From Vibrio sinaloensis (GTDB lineage Bacteria; Pseudomonadota; Gammaproteobacteria; Enterobacterales; Vibrionaceae), in assembly GCF_000808535.1 (NCBI RefSeq), contig NZ_JWLV01000001.1, positions 620,001-684,000 on the forward strand: a stretch of 64,000 bases of DNA. The letters run 5' to 3'. Numbering within the stretch: the stretch's first letter is position 1; every line of letters starts with the position of its first letter. Made by a program: the position numbers and the translations under genes. The notes below the pieces were generated by a model. It had not been told where the DNA came from, made no database searches, and saw nothing but the letters and a program-made list of their open reading frames with translations. This document shows, piece after piece, positions 27,595 through 36,429 of this stretch.

Positions 27595-29673
27595 GTGGCC
27601 TTCATACGCAACCATGTAACTGCCATTTTGCAATCTAAGCCCCAAACCACAAAACTTGCCACTTGTATTGCTGCAGCCTTAGTCAGTCCTTGGCTAAGCG
27701 CGAACACCGGACAACATGACCAAGCTTCCGACTCAGTCACCACACTCGATACCATCGTGGTGATCGGTGAGAAAACGGAGCGCAGCATTTATGAGACCGC
27801 CTCCAGCGTAAAAGTATTCGACGAGTCGACCATCGAATCGACACCAGGGGCCACTGAAGTCGCTGACCTGATCAAGCTCGCGCCAAACGTTGTCGACTCT
27901 GGTGTCGGAAACAGCATGCCTTCTGTACGTGGTATTGATGGCTCCGGCCCTTCAGTGGGCGCATTGGCGAGCTTTGCTGGCACATCAACTCGATTGAATC
28001 TATCCATTGACGGTCGCTCACTCACTTACTCTGAAATCGCCTTTGGCCCGCGATCGCTTTGGGATGTAGACCAAGTCGAGGTTCACCTTGGCCCACAAAG
28101 CTATATTCAAGGCCAGAATGCTTCTGCGGGTGCGATTGTGATCAAAACCATGGATCCAAGCCACGATTTTGAGGTCAAAGCACGCGCGGGGTACGGTCAG
28201 CATGACTACACGCAAACCTCAGCAATGATCAATGCACCGATAATCAGCGACCAACTGGCATTTCGCCTCAGCGTTGATCATCAAAGTCGCAATAGCCACT
28301 TGGATCTAGAAAGCTACAATCCTGCCGGAGACAGTCGCGAGTTTCGTACCACTACCGCGCGAGCAAAACTGCTGTTAGAGCCAAGTGCCATCGCCGATTT
28401 TAAAACCATGCTGACTTTTGATTCTAGCGACACCCATGCCCCACAATCTGAAAATGAAATCGGCGCTTCTTTCCCGGCAAAACGTCCGGTGTATGAAACA
28501 GGATCACGCAATGTCATTTGGGATATCGACTGGCAGTTCGCCGATGCTTGGACGTTTGAAAACAGCGTCGTCTACAGTCAATCGAAAGCGGAGCGCATCA
28601 CTGATCCTGAGGGGTGGCGTGCTGACTTCATCACCGAAGGCACAGAAATGCACATCGAGCCTTTGCTGCGTTACCACGCCGCAGACAATCGACTCACCGC
28701 GCTATTTGGTGCGCGTTACTATCGCTCAAAGCAAGATGATCTGTTCACCAATGTGCGCGGAGAAAGCCCAATGGACGGAAAATCCGAGACCAAATCTGCT
28801 TTTGCGGAAGCAACCTATGCGATTATTCCCGAAGTCGAAGTGACACTTGCAGGTCGATTTGAGCGCGAGAACAAGCAACGTGAAGTTGACATGCTCAAGC
28901 TGGACTATGATGAAACCGAAACCGTGTTCTTGCCAAAGTTTGATATCGCCTTTAGACCGGATTCCAGCCAAACCTATGGTTTCAACGTTGCCAAAGGTTA
29001 TAACAATGGCGGTGCTGGCGTCAGTTTCCACTCTGAACGTCAAGGACCAATGAAACCTTACGCCTTTGAAACGGAAAGTGTCTGGAACTATGAGCTCTAC
29101 ACCCGCCACGGCTTAAATGAAGGTAAGGTCGAGCTGACGTCTAACGTATTCTACAACGACTACGAAGACATGCAGATTCAACAAAACCTTGCTGACGGCT
29201 ATGTTGCAATTCAAAACCTAGATTCAGCCTCCACCTACGGTGCGGAGCTCGGCGCACGTTGGTTGCCAAGTTACCAATTGGAGCTGTTTACCAACCTAGG
29301 TTTACTAAAGACTCGCTATAAGCAAACCAAGGCCGCAGGTGGTGATAACAAAGAGCTGCCTCGCGCTCCTGCACTGACCGCAAACATGGGCGCCTTGTAT
29401 GCGATTACCGACAATTTGGAAATCTCAGGCAACGCGCAGTACACAGGCAAATACTACTCCGATTTGAAGAACAGTGACGACCAAGAGATCAAACCGTATT
29501 GGACAGCTAATATGCAGCTCTCCTACTTGTTTGAAAATGGTCGAGCCAGCCTTTACGCCACGAACCTGTTTGACTCTGATAAACGAACGTTAGTTAGCCA
29601 CCATACGGCAGTTGACCAGCCAATCAGACAAGCTCCTCGTACAATTGGCGCAAACCTTGAACTCTTCTTCTAA
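27595..29673 (+). CDS. TonB-dependent outer-membrane receptor (siderophore / Fe-chelate type)
   Basis: A 692-residue receptor starting at GTG 27595 (AAGGAG 7 nt upstream). The signal peptide runs to about residue 36. A TonB-box-like stretch (DTIVVIGEK) is followed by a plug domain (SSVKVFDESTIES, PSVRGIDGSGP, QVEVHLGPQSYIQGQNASAGAIVIKT) and a 22-strand-type barrel ending in aromatic NLELFF. It imports a metal chelate using TonB energy; the ligand cannot be read from sequence. The Fur box upstream and the Fe-chelate-binding protein gene downstream point to iron. Confidence 0.9.
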   Translation: MAFIRNHVTAILQSKPQTTKLATCIAAALVSPWLSANTGQHDQASDSVTTLDTIVVIGEKTERSIYETASSVKVFDESTIESTPGATEVADLIKLAPNVVDSGVGNSMPSVRGIDGSGPSVGALASFAGTSTRLNLSIDGRSLTYSEIAFGPRSLWDVDQVEVHLGPQSYIQGQNASAGAIVIKTMDPSHDFEVKARAGYGQHDYTQTSAMINAPIISDQLAFRLSVDHQSRNSHLDLESYNPAGDSREFRTTTARAKLLLEPSAIADFKTMLTFDSSDTHAPQSENEIGASFPAKRPVYETGSRNVIWDIDWQFADAWTFENSVVYSQSKAERITDPEGWRADFITEGTEMHIEPLLRYHAADNRLTALFGARYYRSKQDDLFTNVRGESPMDGKSETKSAFAEATYAIIPEVEVTLAGRFERENKQREVDMLKLDYDETETVFLPKFDIAFRPDSSQTYGFNVAKGYNNGGAGVSFHSERQGPMKPYAFETESVWNYELYTRHGLNEGKVELTSNVFYNDYEDMQIQQNLADGYVAIQNLDSASTYGAELGARWLPSYQLELFTNLGLLKTRYKQTKAAGGDNKELPRAPALTANMGALYAITDNLEISGNAQYTGKYYSDLKNSDDQEIKPYWTANMQLSYLFENGRASLYATNLFDSDKRTLVSHHTAVDQPIRQAPRTIGANLELFF

Positions 29674-29680
29674 CTTCAAT

Positions 29681-29706
29681 GCGAAGCCCTAGTGGCTTCG
29701 CTTTTT
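29681..29706 (+). terminator. Terminator-like hairpin after the receptor gene
   Basis: 8-bp perfect stem GCGAAGCC / GGCTTCGC with a 5-nt loop, then TTTTT. It lies between the receptor and the binding-protein gene, so it should attenuate rather than separate the cassette unless the second gene has its own promoter. Confidence 0.85.
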
Positions 29707-29721
29707 GACATGGTAGTCGTA

Positions 29722-30642
29722 ATGAAATTTCTCACCACACTTCTTACTCTTACACTAAGCTGGGCGATGCCAGCACACGCAACATCAGTGACGATCACAC
29801 ACGCACTTGGCGAAACCACCTTAGAGAAAAACCCGCAACGAGTGGTTGTTCTTGGTGTGGGCGCTCTCGATATGTTGACGGCCTTTGGCATTAACCCTAT
29901 CGCCACTTCTCAAGACTATCTTCCTGAGTACCTCGAGAAGTACACTCAAGCGCCTTACGCCTCAGCAGGGACAATTTTCGAACCTGACTTTGAAGGCATT
30001 TATACACTCAAGCCTGACGTCATATTCATTGGACCTCGAGCTGCAAAAGGCTATAAAGATTTATCAAAGATCGCGCCGACCATCGTCATTTCTCCCTCAG
30101 ATACGGGCAGTTACTGGAAAAGCACTCAGCAGCAATGGCGTAACCTAGCGGCTATTTTCGAAATTTCAGACCGTGTAGAAACGACGATTCAGCGTTTGGA
30201 TAAGGAGTTCAAAGCCATTCATCAATTCACCCAAACTCACCCATCGAGCGCGCTCACAGTGATGAGTGCCGGCGGTGTGGTGACGGCATTTTCCGAGGAT
30301 TCTCGCTTTGGCTCATCGATATACATGGATTTTGGTTTCACTCAAGCAGCACCGGGACTGAAAACAAAACGACATGGAGACGCCATTTCGTTCGAGTTCA
30401 TCAATAAGGTCAACCCAGAACATCTCATCATCCTTGACGCGGATAAACTACGAAACCAATTTTCTAGCCGCACGAAAGAGGAGTTCAGCAATCCTCTGAT
30501 TGAAGCCACCCTGTCATACAAAAACGACAACATCCTATACGTTGATATGAACGCTTGGTATCTGGCAATGGGCGGCGTGGTCGCAACAGAGCGTATGCTT
30601 AAAGAAATCAAACAACTGATTGACGCACCACACGAGGGATAA
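29722..30642 (+). CDS. Periplasmic Fe(III)-siderophore-binding protein (FatB/CeuE-like)
   Basis: A 306-residue family 8 binding protein with a Sec signal peptide (residues 1-20, ending MPAHA) and no lipobox. The frame extends to a GTG at 29692, but that codon is inside the terminator stem, so ATG 29722 is chosen although its SD is poor. Family segments: NPQRVVVLGVGALDMLTAFGI, GTIFEPDFEGIYTLKPDVIF, HLIILDADK, and VDMNAWYLAMGG, which aligns with the Tyr-bearing iron-site loop of CeuE. No permease or ATPase gene follows, so it must share an importer encoded elsewhere. Confidence 0.87.
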   Translation: MKFLTTLLTLTLSWAMPAHATSVTITHALGETTLEKNPQRVVVLGVGALDMLTAFGINPIATSQDYLPEYLEKYTQAPYASAGTIFEPDFEGIYTLKPDVIFIGPRAAKGYKDLSKIAPTIVISPSDTGSYWKSTQQQWRNLAAIFEISDRVETTIQRLDKEFKAIHQFTQTHPSSALTVMSAGGVVTAFSEDSRFGSSIYMDFGFTQAAPGLKTKRHGDAISFEFINKVNPEHLIILDADKLRNQFSSRTKEEFSNPLIEATLSYKNDNILYVDMNAWYLAMGGVVATERMLKEIKQLIDAPHEG

Positions 30643-30645
30643 GCT

Positions 30646-31956
30646 ATGTGTGACCGCAAACCTATTGTCATCGGCATGGCGCTCGCAATGAGTTGGTTGA
30701 CTCGCTCAGCGTGGCGAAGAGAAGAGAGTGAGGTCGAGAACTTATTCGATTTAGAACACTATGTCACGCTCGCGCAGCAAGCGGAACAAGCCAAACTCGA
30801 TTTCCTTTTCGCGCCCGACACCTTGTTTCTGGCTAAGGAAGCCCTCGCCCATGAAGCGGGATTTACGGGTTTCGATCCAACAACGCTGATCGCGGCCATG
30901 GCATCACATACCCATCGTATCGGTCTGGTTTCTACCGTATCCACCACCTTTACTCCACCCTACATTGCCGCGCGTCAGTTGCAATCATTGAACTGGTTAA
31001 CCAAAGGGCGTGCAGGTTGGAATATTGTGACCGCGCTAGGCGGGAACGAAAACTTCGGCTTAGAGACCATGCCTTCTTCGCAGCAGCGCTACGCCAAAGC
31101 GCACGAGTTTGTTGAGGTGGTCAACCGACTGTGGCAAAGCTACCCGCACACAGCAATCAAAGCGGATAGAGCCAGTGGGCAGTTCGCTAACGTAGACGAC
31201 ATTGAAGAAATACACCACCATGGCGAGTTCTTTGATGTCCTTGGACCATTGAACATTCCCACCCACCCATCTGGGCGAATGCCATTCTTCCAAGCGGGCG
31301 CTTCCGATGCGGGAAGAAACTTTGCAGCGCACGTCGCCGACGTAATGTTTGCAGCCACGCCCGATATAGAATCAGGCATTGCGCTCAAACAAGATCTTGC
31401 TTCGCGTTGCCAGCAAATCGGGCGTTCGCCCTCTGCGCTCAAAGTACTTCCGGGAGTGGCTCTCTATTTGGCGAAGTCAGAGCAAGAAGCGCACGACTTG
31501 TTTACTGAGACGCACAAAGCGATTGACCCTGCCAAGCATTTTGCACATTTGCACAAAGCGTTGGGAATCGATTTTTCCAACCACAACCTTGATGACGTAG
31601 TAGAAGTTAACTCACTTGCAAAAGGATTTATCCCATATAGCCAAACCCATACAGACTTACTCCTTACCTATATCCAGCGCGAATCGCCTACGCTGCGCCA
31701 ACTACTGGCAAGGCCCGAAGTGATCGGCTCTTCTCACTGGTTGATTATTGGTACAGTACAGCAAGCGTATGACGACATCGTCCAACGCTTGGAACAAGGC
31801 GCTGCTGACGGGTTTATCGCAGTTCCGGGTGGGTCAAAAGAGTCGATGCGACTCTTCTTTGAGTCACTGATTCCAATGCTGCAACAAAATGGCTGGTTTA
31901 AGTCTGAGTACATCGGTGACACACTCGCCACACATCTAACTGAGCAAGCGCTATAA
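30646..31956 (+). CDS. FMN-dependent luciferase-like monooxygenase, NtaA/SnaA/DszA family
   Basis: A 436-residue flavin monooxygenase, 3 bp after the binding-protein gene with SD GAGGG. The family is recognised from DFLFAPDTLFL, DPTTLIAAMASHTHRIGLVSTVSTTF, PYIAARQLQSLNWLTKGRAGWNIVTA, FFQAGASDAGRNFAA and the C-terminal IIGTVQQAYDDIVQRLEQGAADGF. Members oxidise nitrilotriacetate, EDTA, sulfur heterocycles or pristinamycin using FMNH2 from a separate reductase; none is adjacent. Linked with a Fe-chelate receptor, it may oxidise an imported chelator; this is inference. The closing terminator suggests it ends the operon. Confidence 0.88.
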   Translation: MCDRKPIVIGMALAMSWLTRSAWRREESEVENLFDLEHYVTLAQQAEQAKLDFLFAPDTLFLAKEALAHEAGFTGFDPTTLIAAMASHTHRIGLVSTVSTTFTPPYIAARQLQSLNWLTKGRAGWNIVTALGGNENFGLETMPSSQQRYAKAHEFVEVVNRLWQSYPHTAIKADRASGQFANVDDIEEIHHHGEFFDVLGPLNIPTHPSGRMPFFQAGASDAGRNFAAHVADVMFAATPDIESGIALKQDLASRCQQIGRSPSALKVLPGVALYLAKSEQEAHDLFTETHKAIDPAKHFAHLHKALGIDFSNHNLDDVVEVNSLAKGFIPYSQTHTDLLLTYIQRESPTLRQLLARPEVIGSSHWLIIGTVQQAYDDIVQRLEQGAADGFIAVPGGSKESMRLFFESLIPMLQQNGWFKSEYIGDTLATHLTEQAL

Positions 31957-31960
31957 ACTA

Positions 31961-31991
31961 AAAACCCGATAAACTGAGTTTATCGGGTTTT
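31961..31991 (+). terminator. Strong intrinsic terminator after the monooxygenase gene
   Basis: 13-bp stem AAACCCGATAAAC / GTTTATCGGGTTT with a 3-nt loop and flanking A and T runs. It probably serves the convergent lipoprotein gene as well. Confidence 0.93.
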
Positions 31992-32016
31992 GCTCTTACG
32001 TGACTTTGGTAATACC

Positions 32017-32394
32017 TCAGTCCGTACACTTCACCTTGAACTTGGCTGCAAATTTCTGATGGCTGAGATAGTTGAGTGTTTCAGTAAACGAAACTTCTGC
32101 GTTCTCATCAATGCTCGACTTCAACCTATCAAGCACCTTGGGCTGTGTTTGCAGATCGGCGATAAAGTCATGCGCTTGGCTACTCGGGTTAGCACAGAAT
32201 ACGACATCAATCGGATCGCTTGGTTTGATCTCAAGTTGACCAACAAAGCATTCCGTCTCATTGTCGGGTTTTAGACCTTTGATATTAAACGCCATACTCG
32301 AGGGAGCAGAGCATGACAACGCCACCGTTTGTTCACTAACCGTTGTCTGTGTACAAGCAGCCAAAGGCAGTATCATTAATAGTGCACGCTTCAT
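32017..32394 (-). CDS. Putative lipoprotein of unknown function
   Basis: A 125-residue protein with a lipoprotein signal (MKRALLMILPLAAC, Cys14 as the lipidated residue) and a mature domain with four further Cys. Its start overlaps the stop of the upstream lipoprotein gene by 4 bp, so the two are co-translated. No family was recognised. Confidence 0.75.
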   Translation of the reverse strand: MKRALLMILPLAACTQTTVSEQTVALSCSAPSSMAFNIKGLKPDNETECFVGQLEIKPSDPIDVVFCANPSSQAHDFIADLQTQPKVLDRLKSSIDENAEVSFTETLNYLSHQKFAAKFKVKCTD

Positions 32395-32993
32395 TTTGCT
32401 TCTACACCGTACTTCACTAACTCATCACGGGTCATGTAATGCATATCTTGAGGCTTCGCTGCGTCCAACGTAAACCAATAGAAGTCGGTATCAATACCCA
32501 AGGTTTCGTAATACTTGAGGTAACGTTGATGTTCTTGATGATCACGTGGTAGCGTCGACCCATCCATGCCATCTGTTGACGCCCAGGAGTGAACACCAAT
32601 TTTTGCGCCCGGTTCAACCGTACGTTTTAAGCCTGCTAAAAACAGGTCCGTTCCGCCAGAGGCGATGTGTCCGTTTTTGCCAATGACACTGTTCATACCC
32701 GCATCACGAACCATATAACCGAGTTCGGTGTTTGCCTCATCGTCTGCTGAACCATTAATGTTTTTAAAGACGAGTGTATTCACTTGAGGTGAGCCCTCAA
32801 GCATATCTTCAAAAGTATCAGGAGAACCACTACATACCACGCCCGAAAGAGTGGCAACGTTACCTTTCACGTAAAAAGTGAGCGCTTTATCGCCATCAAG
32901 CGACATGTCACATTTGGACGTGTAAATATTGTCGTAATTGTTTGCATTACAGCCCACTACAACCAAAGTCGCTAACAGTGCCAGTTTTTTCAT
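32391..32993 (-). CDS. Lipoprotein with ClpP/crotonase-like fold (COG3904-like)
   Basis: A 200-residue protein; ATG 32993 is chosen because GAGGG precedes it and it gives a lipobox (LVVVGC, Cys15). The upstream 14-codon extension is rejected. The segment VNTLVFKNINGSAD ... IASGGTDLFLAG ... GAKIGVHSW follows the pattern of periplasmic ClpP-like proteins (strand, Ser in a small-residue loop, GxxxGVH). The Ser in IASGG could be the nucleophile. Function unknown; paired with the next lipoprotein. Confidence 0.78.
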   Translation of the reverse strand: MKKLALLATLVVVGCNANNYDNIYTSKCDMSLDGDKALTFYVKGNVATLSGVVCSGSPDTFEDMLEGSPQVNTLVFKNINGSADDEANTELGYMVRDAGMNSVIGKNGHIASGGTDLFLAGLKRTVEPGAKIGVHSWASTDGMDGSTLPRDHQEHQRYLKYYETLGIDTDFYWFTLDAAKPQDMHYMTRDELVKYGVEAK

Positions 32994-33159
32994 CGCGATA
33001 CCCTCTGTTGGCTCAACCGGTCTACACCCAGTCAATCGGAAACAAAATTACTGGAAGTGCCCATGACACCTCCCTTGATGGCACCGAAGATTAGCATAGC
33101 GACATTGGTTGCAGTGTAAGCGATTGTAATGGTATCGACTTGGCTCTATACGCTCTCAA

Positions 33160-33585
33160 CTATGCAACAGCAATCTGCTTTTGAAGGAAAATCTTGTCGA
33201 CCCCTGCGGTCGGAAAACCGGTGTAGCGCCCCACTTCTTTAAAACCTAACTTGGCATAAAAGCCTGGCGCCTGAAACGTATAGGTATCTAAATAAAGATG
33301 AGTCACGCCGTGTGCTTTCGCTTGCTCTTCTAGAGTTTCCATTAATTTACGTCCCATTCCTACAGAGCGGTGCTGGTCATCGAGCCATAAAAACTCGACA
33401 AACAGGGTATTGGTGAAAATCTCCCCCGTCAGGCCACCGAGAAAACGCCCTTTCTCATCTTCAGCAATGCACGCCAGCGATTGAATGTCCTCATCCGGAA
33501 AGTGCTTTAGGTTAAACGCTTTCAAACCTTCATAAATGCGTTCTTTGATATTTTTCGGCGGGTTGAACATGAAATGCACGTGCAT
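33160..33585 (-). CDS. GNAT-family N-acetyltransferase
   Basis: A 141-residue acyl-CoA-dependent transferase. ATG 33585 is chosen for its SD (GGAAGGAA); the longer frame to 33663 runs through the terminator of the upstream gene. The acetyl-CoA-binding segment is DQHRSVGMGRKLMETLEEQAKA, followed by LYLDTYTFQAPGFYAKLGFKEVGRY, typical of the family. Substrate unknown. Confidence 0.87.
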   Translation of the reverse strand: MHVHFMFNPPKNIKERIYEGLKAFNLKHFPDEDIQSLACIAEDEKGRFLGGLTGEIFTNTLFVEFLWLDDQHRSVGMGRKLMETLEEQAKAHGVTHLYLDTYTFQAPGFYAKLGFKEVGRYTGFPTAGVDKIFLQKQIAVA

Positions 33586-33607
33586 AAGATTCCTTCCTTT
33601 AGATAGC

Positions 33608-33633
33608 AAAAAGGCCGGCAACTGCCGACCTTT
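33608..33633 (-). terminator. lysE-type gene terminator
   Basis: 11-bp stem AAAGGCCGGCA / TGCCGACCTTT with one mismatch and a 2-nt loop. The A-run at the left becomes a U-run on the minus strand. Confidence 0.85.
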
Positions 33634-33652
33634 TGTTAGGGATAACTGATCG

Positions 33653-34285
33653 TTAGCTCGCAAATGAGCTTAACATCCAAATAGCGAGAAGAACAAAGAT
33701 TGCGCCCATAAATTTGTGTTGATAGGTACGAAACTTTGCGTTTTCTAATAGAGGTTTACCTAGGGTTCCCACTAACGCGACCAATAACAAATTAAACGCG
33801 AGTCCAAGCACGTTAAGCAGCAGTCCTAACGCAAGCATCTGCTCCCCAGATGTGGCTGAGATGTTGCTCGAAACAAACTGAGGCAGGAACATAACAAAGA
33901 ACACCAAAGCCTTCGGGTTGAGCAAATTACTCACCAAGGCGCGTTGATAAAACGTGGTCGCCATCGTACGTTCGCCATTTAGCTCTGGTGCGTCTGCGGC
34001 GCTTGCACGCAAACAATCCCAGCCCATTTTAAGTAGGTAGGCACCACCTAAAAGGTGAAGCGCCTTAAGGGCAATAGGACTCATCGCAATTAATGCTGAT
34101 ACCCCCAAGGCCGCTAACAAGGTCAGAATAATGCCCGAGGTCGCATTACCCAAACTGGCAAACACGCCCACCTTGCGCCCATAGCTCATACTTGAGCTCG
34201 CAATCAACAGCATATCGGGACCAGGAAGCAGTAAAAGTGCAACAACAGCCGTGAGATACACCGGCAGCACAGAAATATCGATCAT
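33653..34285 (-). CDS. LysE/RhtB-family amino acid exporter
   Basis: A 210-residue membrane protein with about six TM helices and the family signature LLPGPDMLLIASSSMSYGRKVG near the N-terminus. Later it has GGAYLLKMGWDCLR and NLLNPKALVFFVMFLPQFV. Likely substrates are homoserine, threonine or other neutral amino acids, not resolved here. It is divergent from the araC-azlCD group, another amino acid export set. Confidence 0.9.
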   Translation of the reverse strand: MIDISVLPVYLTAVVALLLLPGPDMLLIASSSMSYGRKVGVFASLGNATSGIILTLLAALGVSALIAMSPIALKALHLLGGAYLLKMGWDCLRASAADAPELNGERTMATTFYQRALVSNLLNPKALVFFVMFLPQFVSSNISATSGEQMLALGLLLNVLGLAFNLLLVALVGTLGKPLLENAKFRTYQHKFMGAIFVLLAIWMLSSFAS

Positions 34286-34423
34286 TTTTTAGTATTACAT
34301 AGACAGCAAAGCGCGGAATTTTATACCAACATTAACTCCTCATCCATAGTAAACATATAACTTATTTACTCAATTTCAGCACAATGAAATTCACTTAGTT
34401 ATATTAATCTTAGTGAGCAAAAA

Positions 34424-34437
34424 GCAATTTTGTACAA
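34424..34437. promoter_or_regulatory. Repeated 14-mer upstream of the AraC-type regulator gene
   Basis: GCAATTTTGTACAA lies 57 bp before the regulator ATG. The identical 14-mer recurs 65 bp before azlC (35324-35337). Candidate operator of the AraC-type protein; the core TTGTACAA is palindromic. Confidence 0.55.
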
Positions 34438-34493
34438 AAGTTCCAAATATCGATAGGCTAAACTGTCCGCATCACAATCAATAGGGATGATGA

Positions 34494-35321
34494 ATGACAG
34501 CGCAAAAGGGAAAAGAGTCGGCTCATTTTCAGCTCGCCAGTGAACTGGGGGGCCTTGAATTGTTAGACGCCAAGTACACAAACCAGAACTTTTCTCGACA
34601 CAGCCACGAAGGCTATACCATCGGTGTCATTGAAAAAGGGGCGCAGCGCTTCTATCGCACTGGCGGTAATCATATCGCGCCGCAAGACAGTATTATTTTG
34701 GTCAACGCTGATGAAGTGCACAACGGTCAAACCGCCACCGAGGGCGGCTGGGAATACAAAGCGATGTATCCTCTGCCAGAGCAGTTTGCTCAAATGACCG
34801 ACGGGCTCAATCCAGCGTCGTCAGTCCCCTACTTTCCTGAGCCTGTCGTCTACGATCCTGAACTTGCTCAGCAGTTAAGGCTTGTGTTCGATACCTTGGC
34901 ACAATCAGACAATCGCCTACTTCGCGAAACCTTGGTCTACGGCACCTTAGTGAAACTGGCCGCGAAACACAGTAAAACTCGCGCGATGTGGGAGCCCACG
35001 ACGCGAAGCCAACGTCAATTACTGCTGGTCAAAGAGTTTCTCGATGACTTTCCGCAAGCCGATGTTAGCCTTGAAGATCTCTCTAAACTGGCTGGGCTCA
35101 GCCCTTACTATCTCGCGCGCAGCTTTCAAAAAGAGTTCGGCTTGCCACCGCACGCCTATCAGATTCAATCTCGACTGCGGGTAGCGAAGCGACTGCTGCG
35201 CCAAGGGGTACGTATTTCCGATGTCGCGCAAGAGTGTGGTTTCCATGATCAAAGCCATCTTCACCGACACTTTAAGCGCGCTCTAGGCGTTACCCCGAAG
35301 CAATACGTGAGCGGCAAATAA
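34494..35321 (+). CDS. AraC-family transcriptional regulator
   Basis: A 275-residue regulator with an N-terminal cupin-type sensor (FSRHSHEGYTIGVIEKGAQRFYR, then DSIILVNADEVHNG) and a C-terminal double helix-turn-helix (DVSLEDLSKLAGLSPYYLARSFQKEFG, then RISDVAQECGFHDQSHLHRHFKRALGVTPKQY). It lies directly upstream of azlCD in the same direction, so it probably controls them and possibly itself; the shared 14-mer supports this. The effector is probably an amino acid (inference). Confidence 0.92.
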   Translation: MTAQKGKESAHFQLASELGGLELLDAKYTNQNFSRHSHEGYTIGVIEKGAQRFYRTGGNHIAPQDSIILVNADEVHNGQTATEGGWEYKAMYPLPEQFAQMTDGLNPASSVPYFPEPVVYDPELAQQLRLVFDTLAQSDNRLLRETLVYGTLVKLAAKHSKTRAMWEPTTRSQRQLLLVKEFLDDFPQADVSLEDLSKLAGLSPYYLARSFQKEFGLPPHAYQIQSRLRVAKRLLRQGVRISDVAQECGFHDQSHLHRHFKRALGVTPKQYVSGK

Positions 35322-35323
35322 GC

Positions 35324-35337
35324 GCAATTTTGTACAA
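35324..35337. promoter_or_regulatory. Second copy of the 14-mer, upstream of azlC
   Basis: Same sequence and orientation as at 34424-34437, directly after the regulator stop codon and 65 bp before azlC. It supports a separate, regulated azlCD promoter. Confidence 0.55.
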
Positions 35338-35401
35338 TTTTATCCTCGCTGTTTGTGACGTAATGATGACTCACTCCAACAAGCAGAGGCGATAGCCAAT
35401 A

Positions 35402-36121
35402 ATGATGAGTAGTATAAGTTTGACTTCAATTGATAAAGCCAGCAATGGCAAGCTGTTTATGCAAGGCACACTTGCAATGGTTCCCTTGAGCATTGCCGTC
35501 ATCCCTTGGGGCCTATTGGCGGGTTCGTTCGCCATTGAAGCGGGACTTACCGTGTGGGAAAGCCAAGCGCTTTCAGCCATTTTGTTCGCAGGCTCAGCGC
35601 AACTTGTTGCCACAGGTATGCTAAAGGCAGGGGCATCCCTCGCGACCATGCTATTGGCGACCTTCTTTATCACCTCTCGCCATCTACTTTACAGCGTATC
35701 CATGCGCTCAAAAGTGAGCCCGCTACCATTAAAATGGCGATTGGCATTAGGCTTTTTGCTTACCGATGAATTGTTTGCAATTTGTGGCCAACAGTCTGAT
35801 AAGCAATTTAATCGATGGTATGCGCTAGGGGCAGGATTGAGTTTCTATTTATGTTGGAACCTTGCCACACTGGTCGGCATTGTGGCGGGCAGTTATATCC
35901 CCGCGATGAACGAGTTAGGATTAGAGTTTGCCGTCGCTGCGACCTTTATCGCCATCGTCATCCCCAACGTTAAAAACGCCCCTATTCTGATTGCCGTATT
36001 GGTTTCGTTGACGCTGTCCGTCTTATGTAGCTACTTAAACGTCGAGTCAGGACTCATGATCGCCAGCATTGGTGGCATGCTCGCAGGGTATGCCTCGGAA
36101 ACACTTAAAGGAGGCAAGTAA
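35402..36121 (+). CDS. azlC: AzlC-family branched-chain amino acid exporter large subunit
   Basis: A 239-residue membrane protein with the AzlC pattern IPWGLLAGSFAIEAGLT, LSAILFAGSAQLVA, TFFITSRHLLYSVSM and LLTDELFAI. With AzlD it forms an exporter for branched-chain or related amino acids. Two adjacent ATG codons (35402, 35405) are possible. Its stop overlaps the azlD start (TAATG). Confidence 0.93.
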   Translation: MMSSISLTSIDKASNGKLFMQGTLAMVPLSIAVIPWGLLAGSFAIEAGLTVWESQALSAILFAGSAQLVATGMLKAGASLATMLLATFFITSRHLLYSVSMRSKVSPLPLKWRLALGFLLTDELFAICGQQSDKQFNRWYALGAGLSFYLCWNLATLVGIVAGSYIPAMNELGLEFAVAATFIAIVIPNVKNAPILIAVLVSLTLSVLCSYLNVESGLMIASIGGMLAGYASETLKGGK

Positions 36122-36429
36122 TGGTGATGCTCTCAATTTTGGCCATGACGCTACTGGTTTTTGTTAGCCGCTACCTGTTTTTGGAGCCGAAACTGCCTCT
36201 CAGACTAAACCCACAAGCGCAGCGTCTACTGAGTTACTCGAGCCCCGCCGTGCTGACCGCAATTTGGGCACCCATCGTATTTATGCCGGAAAACGAACTT
36301 TGGCTTTCACACAGTAACCCTTATTTAATCGGTGCTGTGATTGCTGCCATCATTGCTTGGAAAACCGGTAACGTTCTGTTGACGACCATTGTCAGCATGG
36401 TGATTTTCTTAGCGTTAAAACTGCTCTAG
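36121..36429 (+). CDS. azlD: AzlD-family branched-chain amino acid exporter small subunit
   Basis: A 102-residue hydrophobic protein with about four TM helices and the family features FVSRYLFL, LLSYSSPAVLTAIWAPIV and IIAWKTGNVLLTTIVSM. It overlaps azlC by one base, so translation is coupled. Its stop codon overlaps the stop of the convergent 37-aa gene. Confidence 0.92.
   Translation: MVMLSILAMTLLVFVSRYLFLEPKLPLRLNPQAQRLLSYSSPAVLTAIWAPIVFMPENELWLSHSNPYLIGAVIAAIIAWKTGNVLLTTIVSMVIFLALKLL

Noticed and set aside
29692..29721. GTG start at 29692 for the siderophore-binding protein
   Set aside because: The codon is inside the terminator stem after the receptor gene, and the signal peptide begins at ATG 29722.
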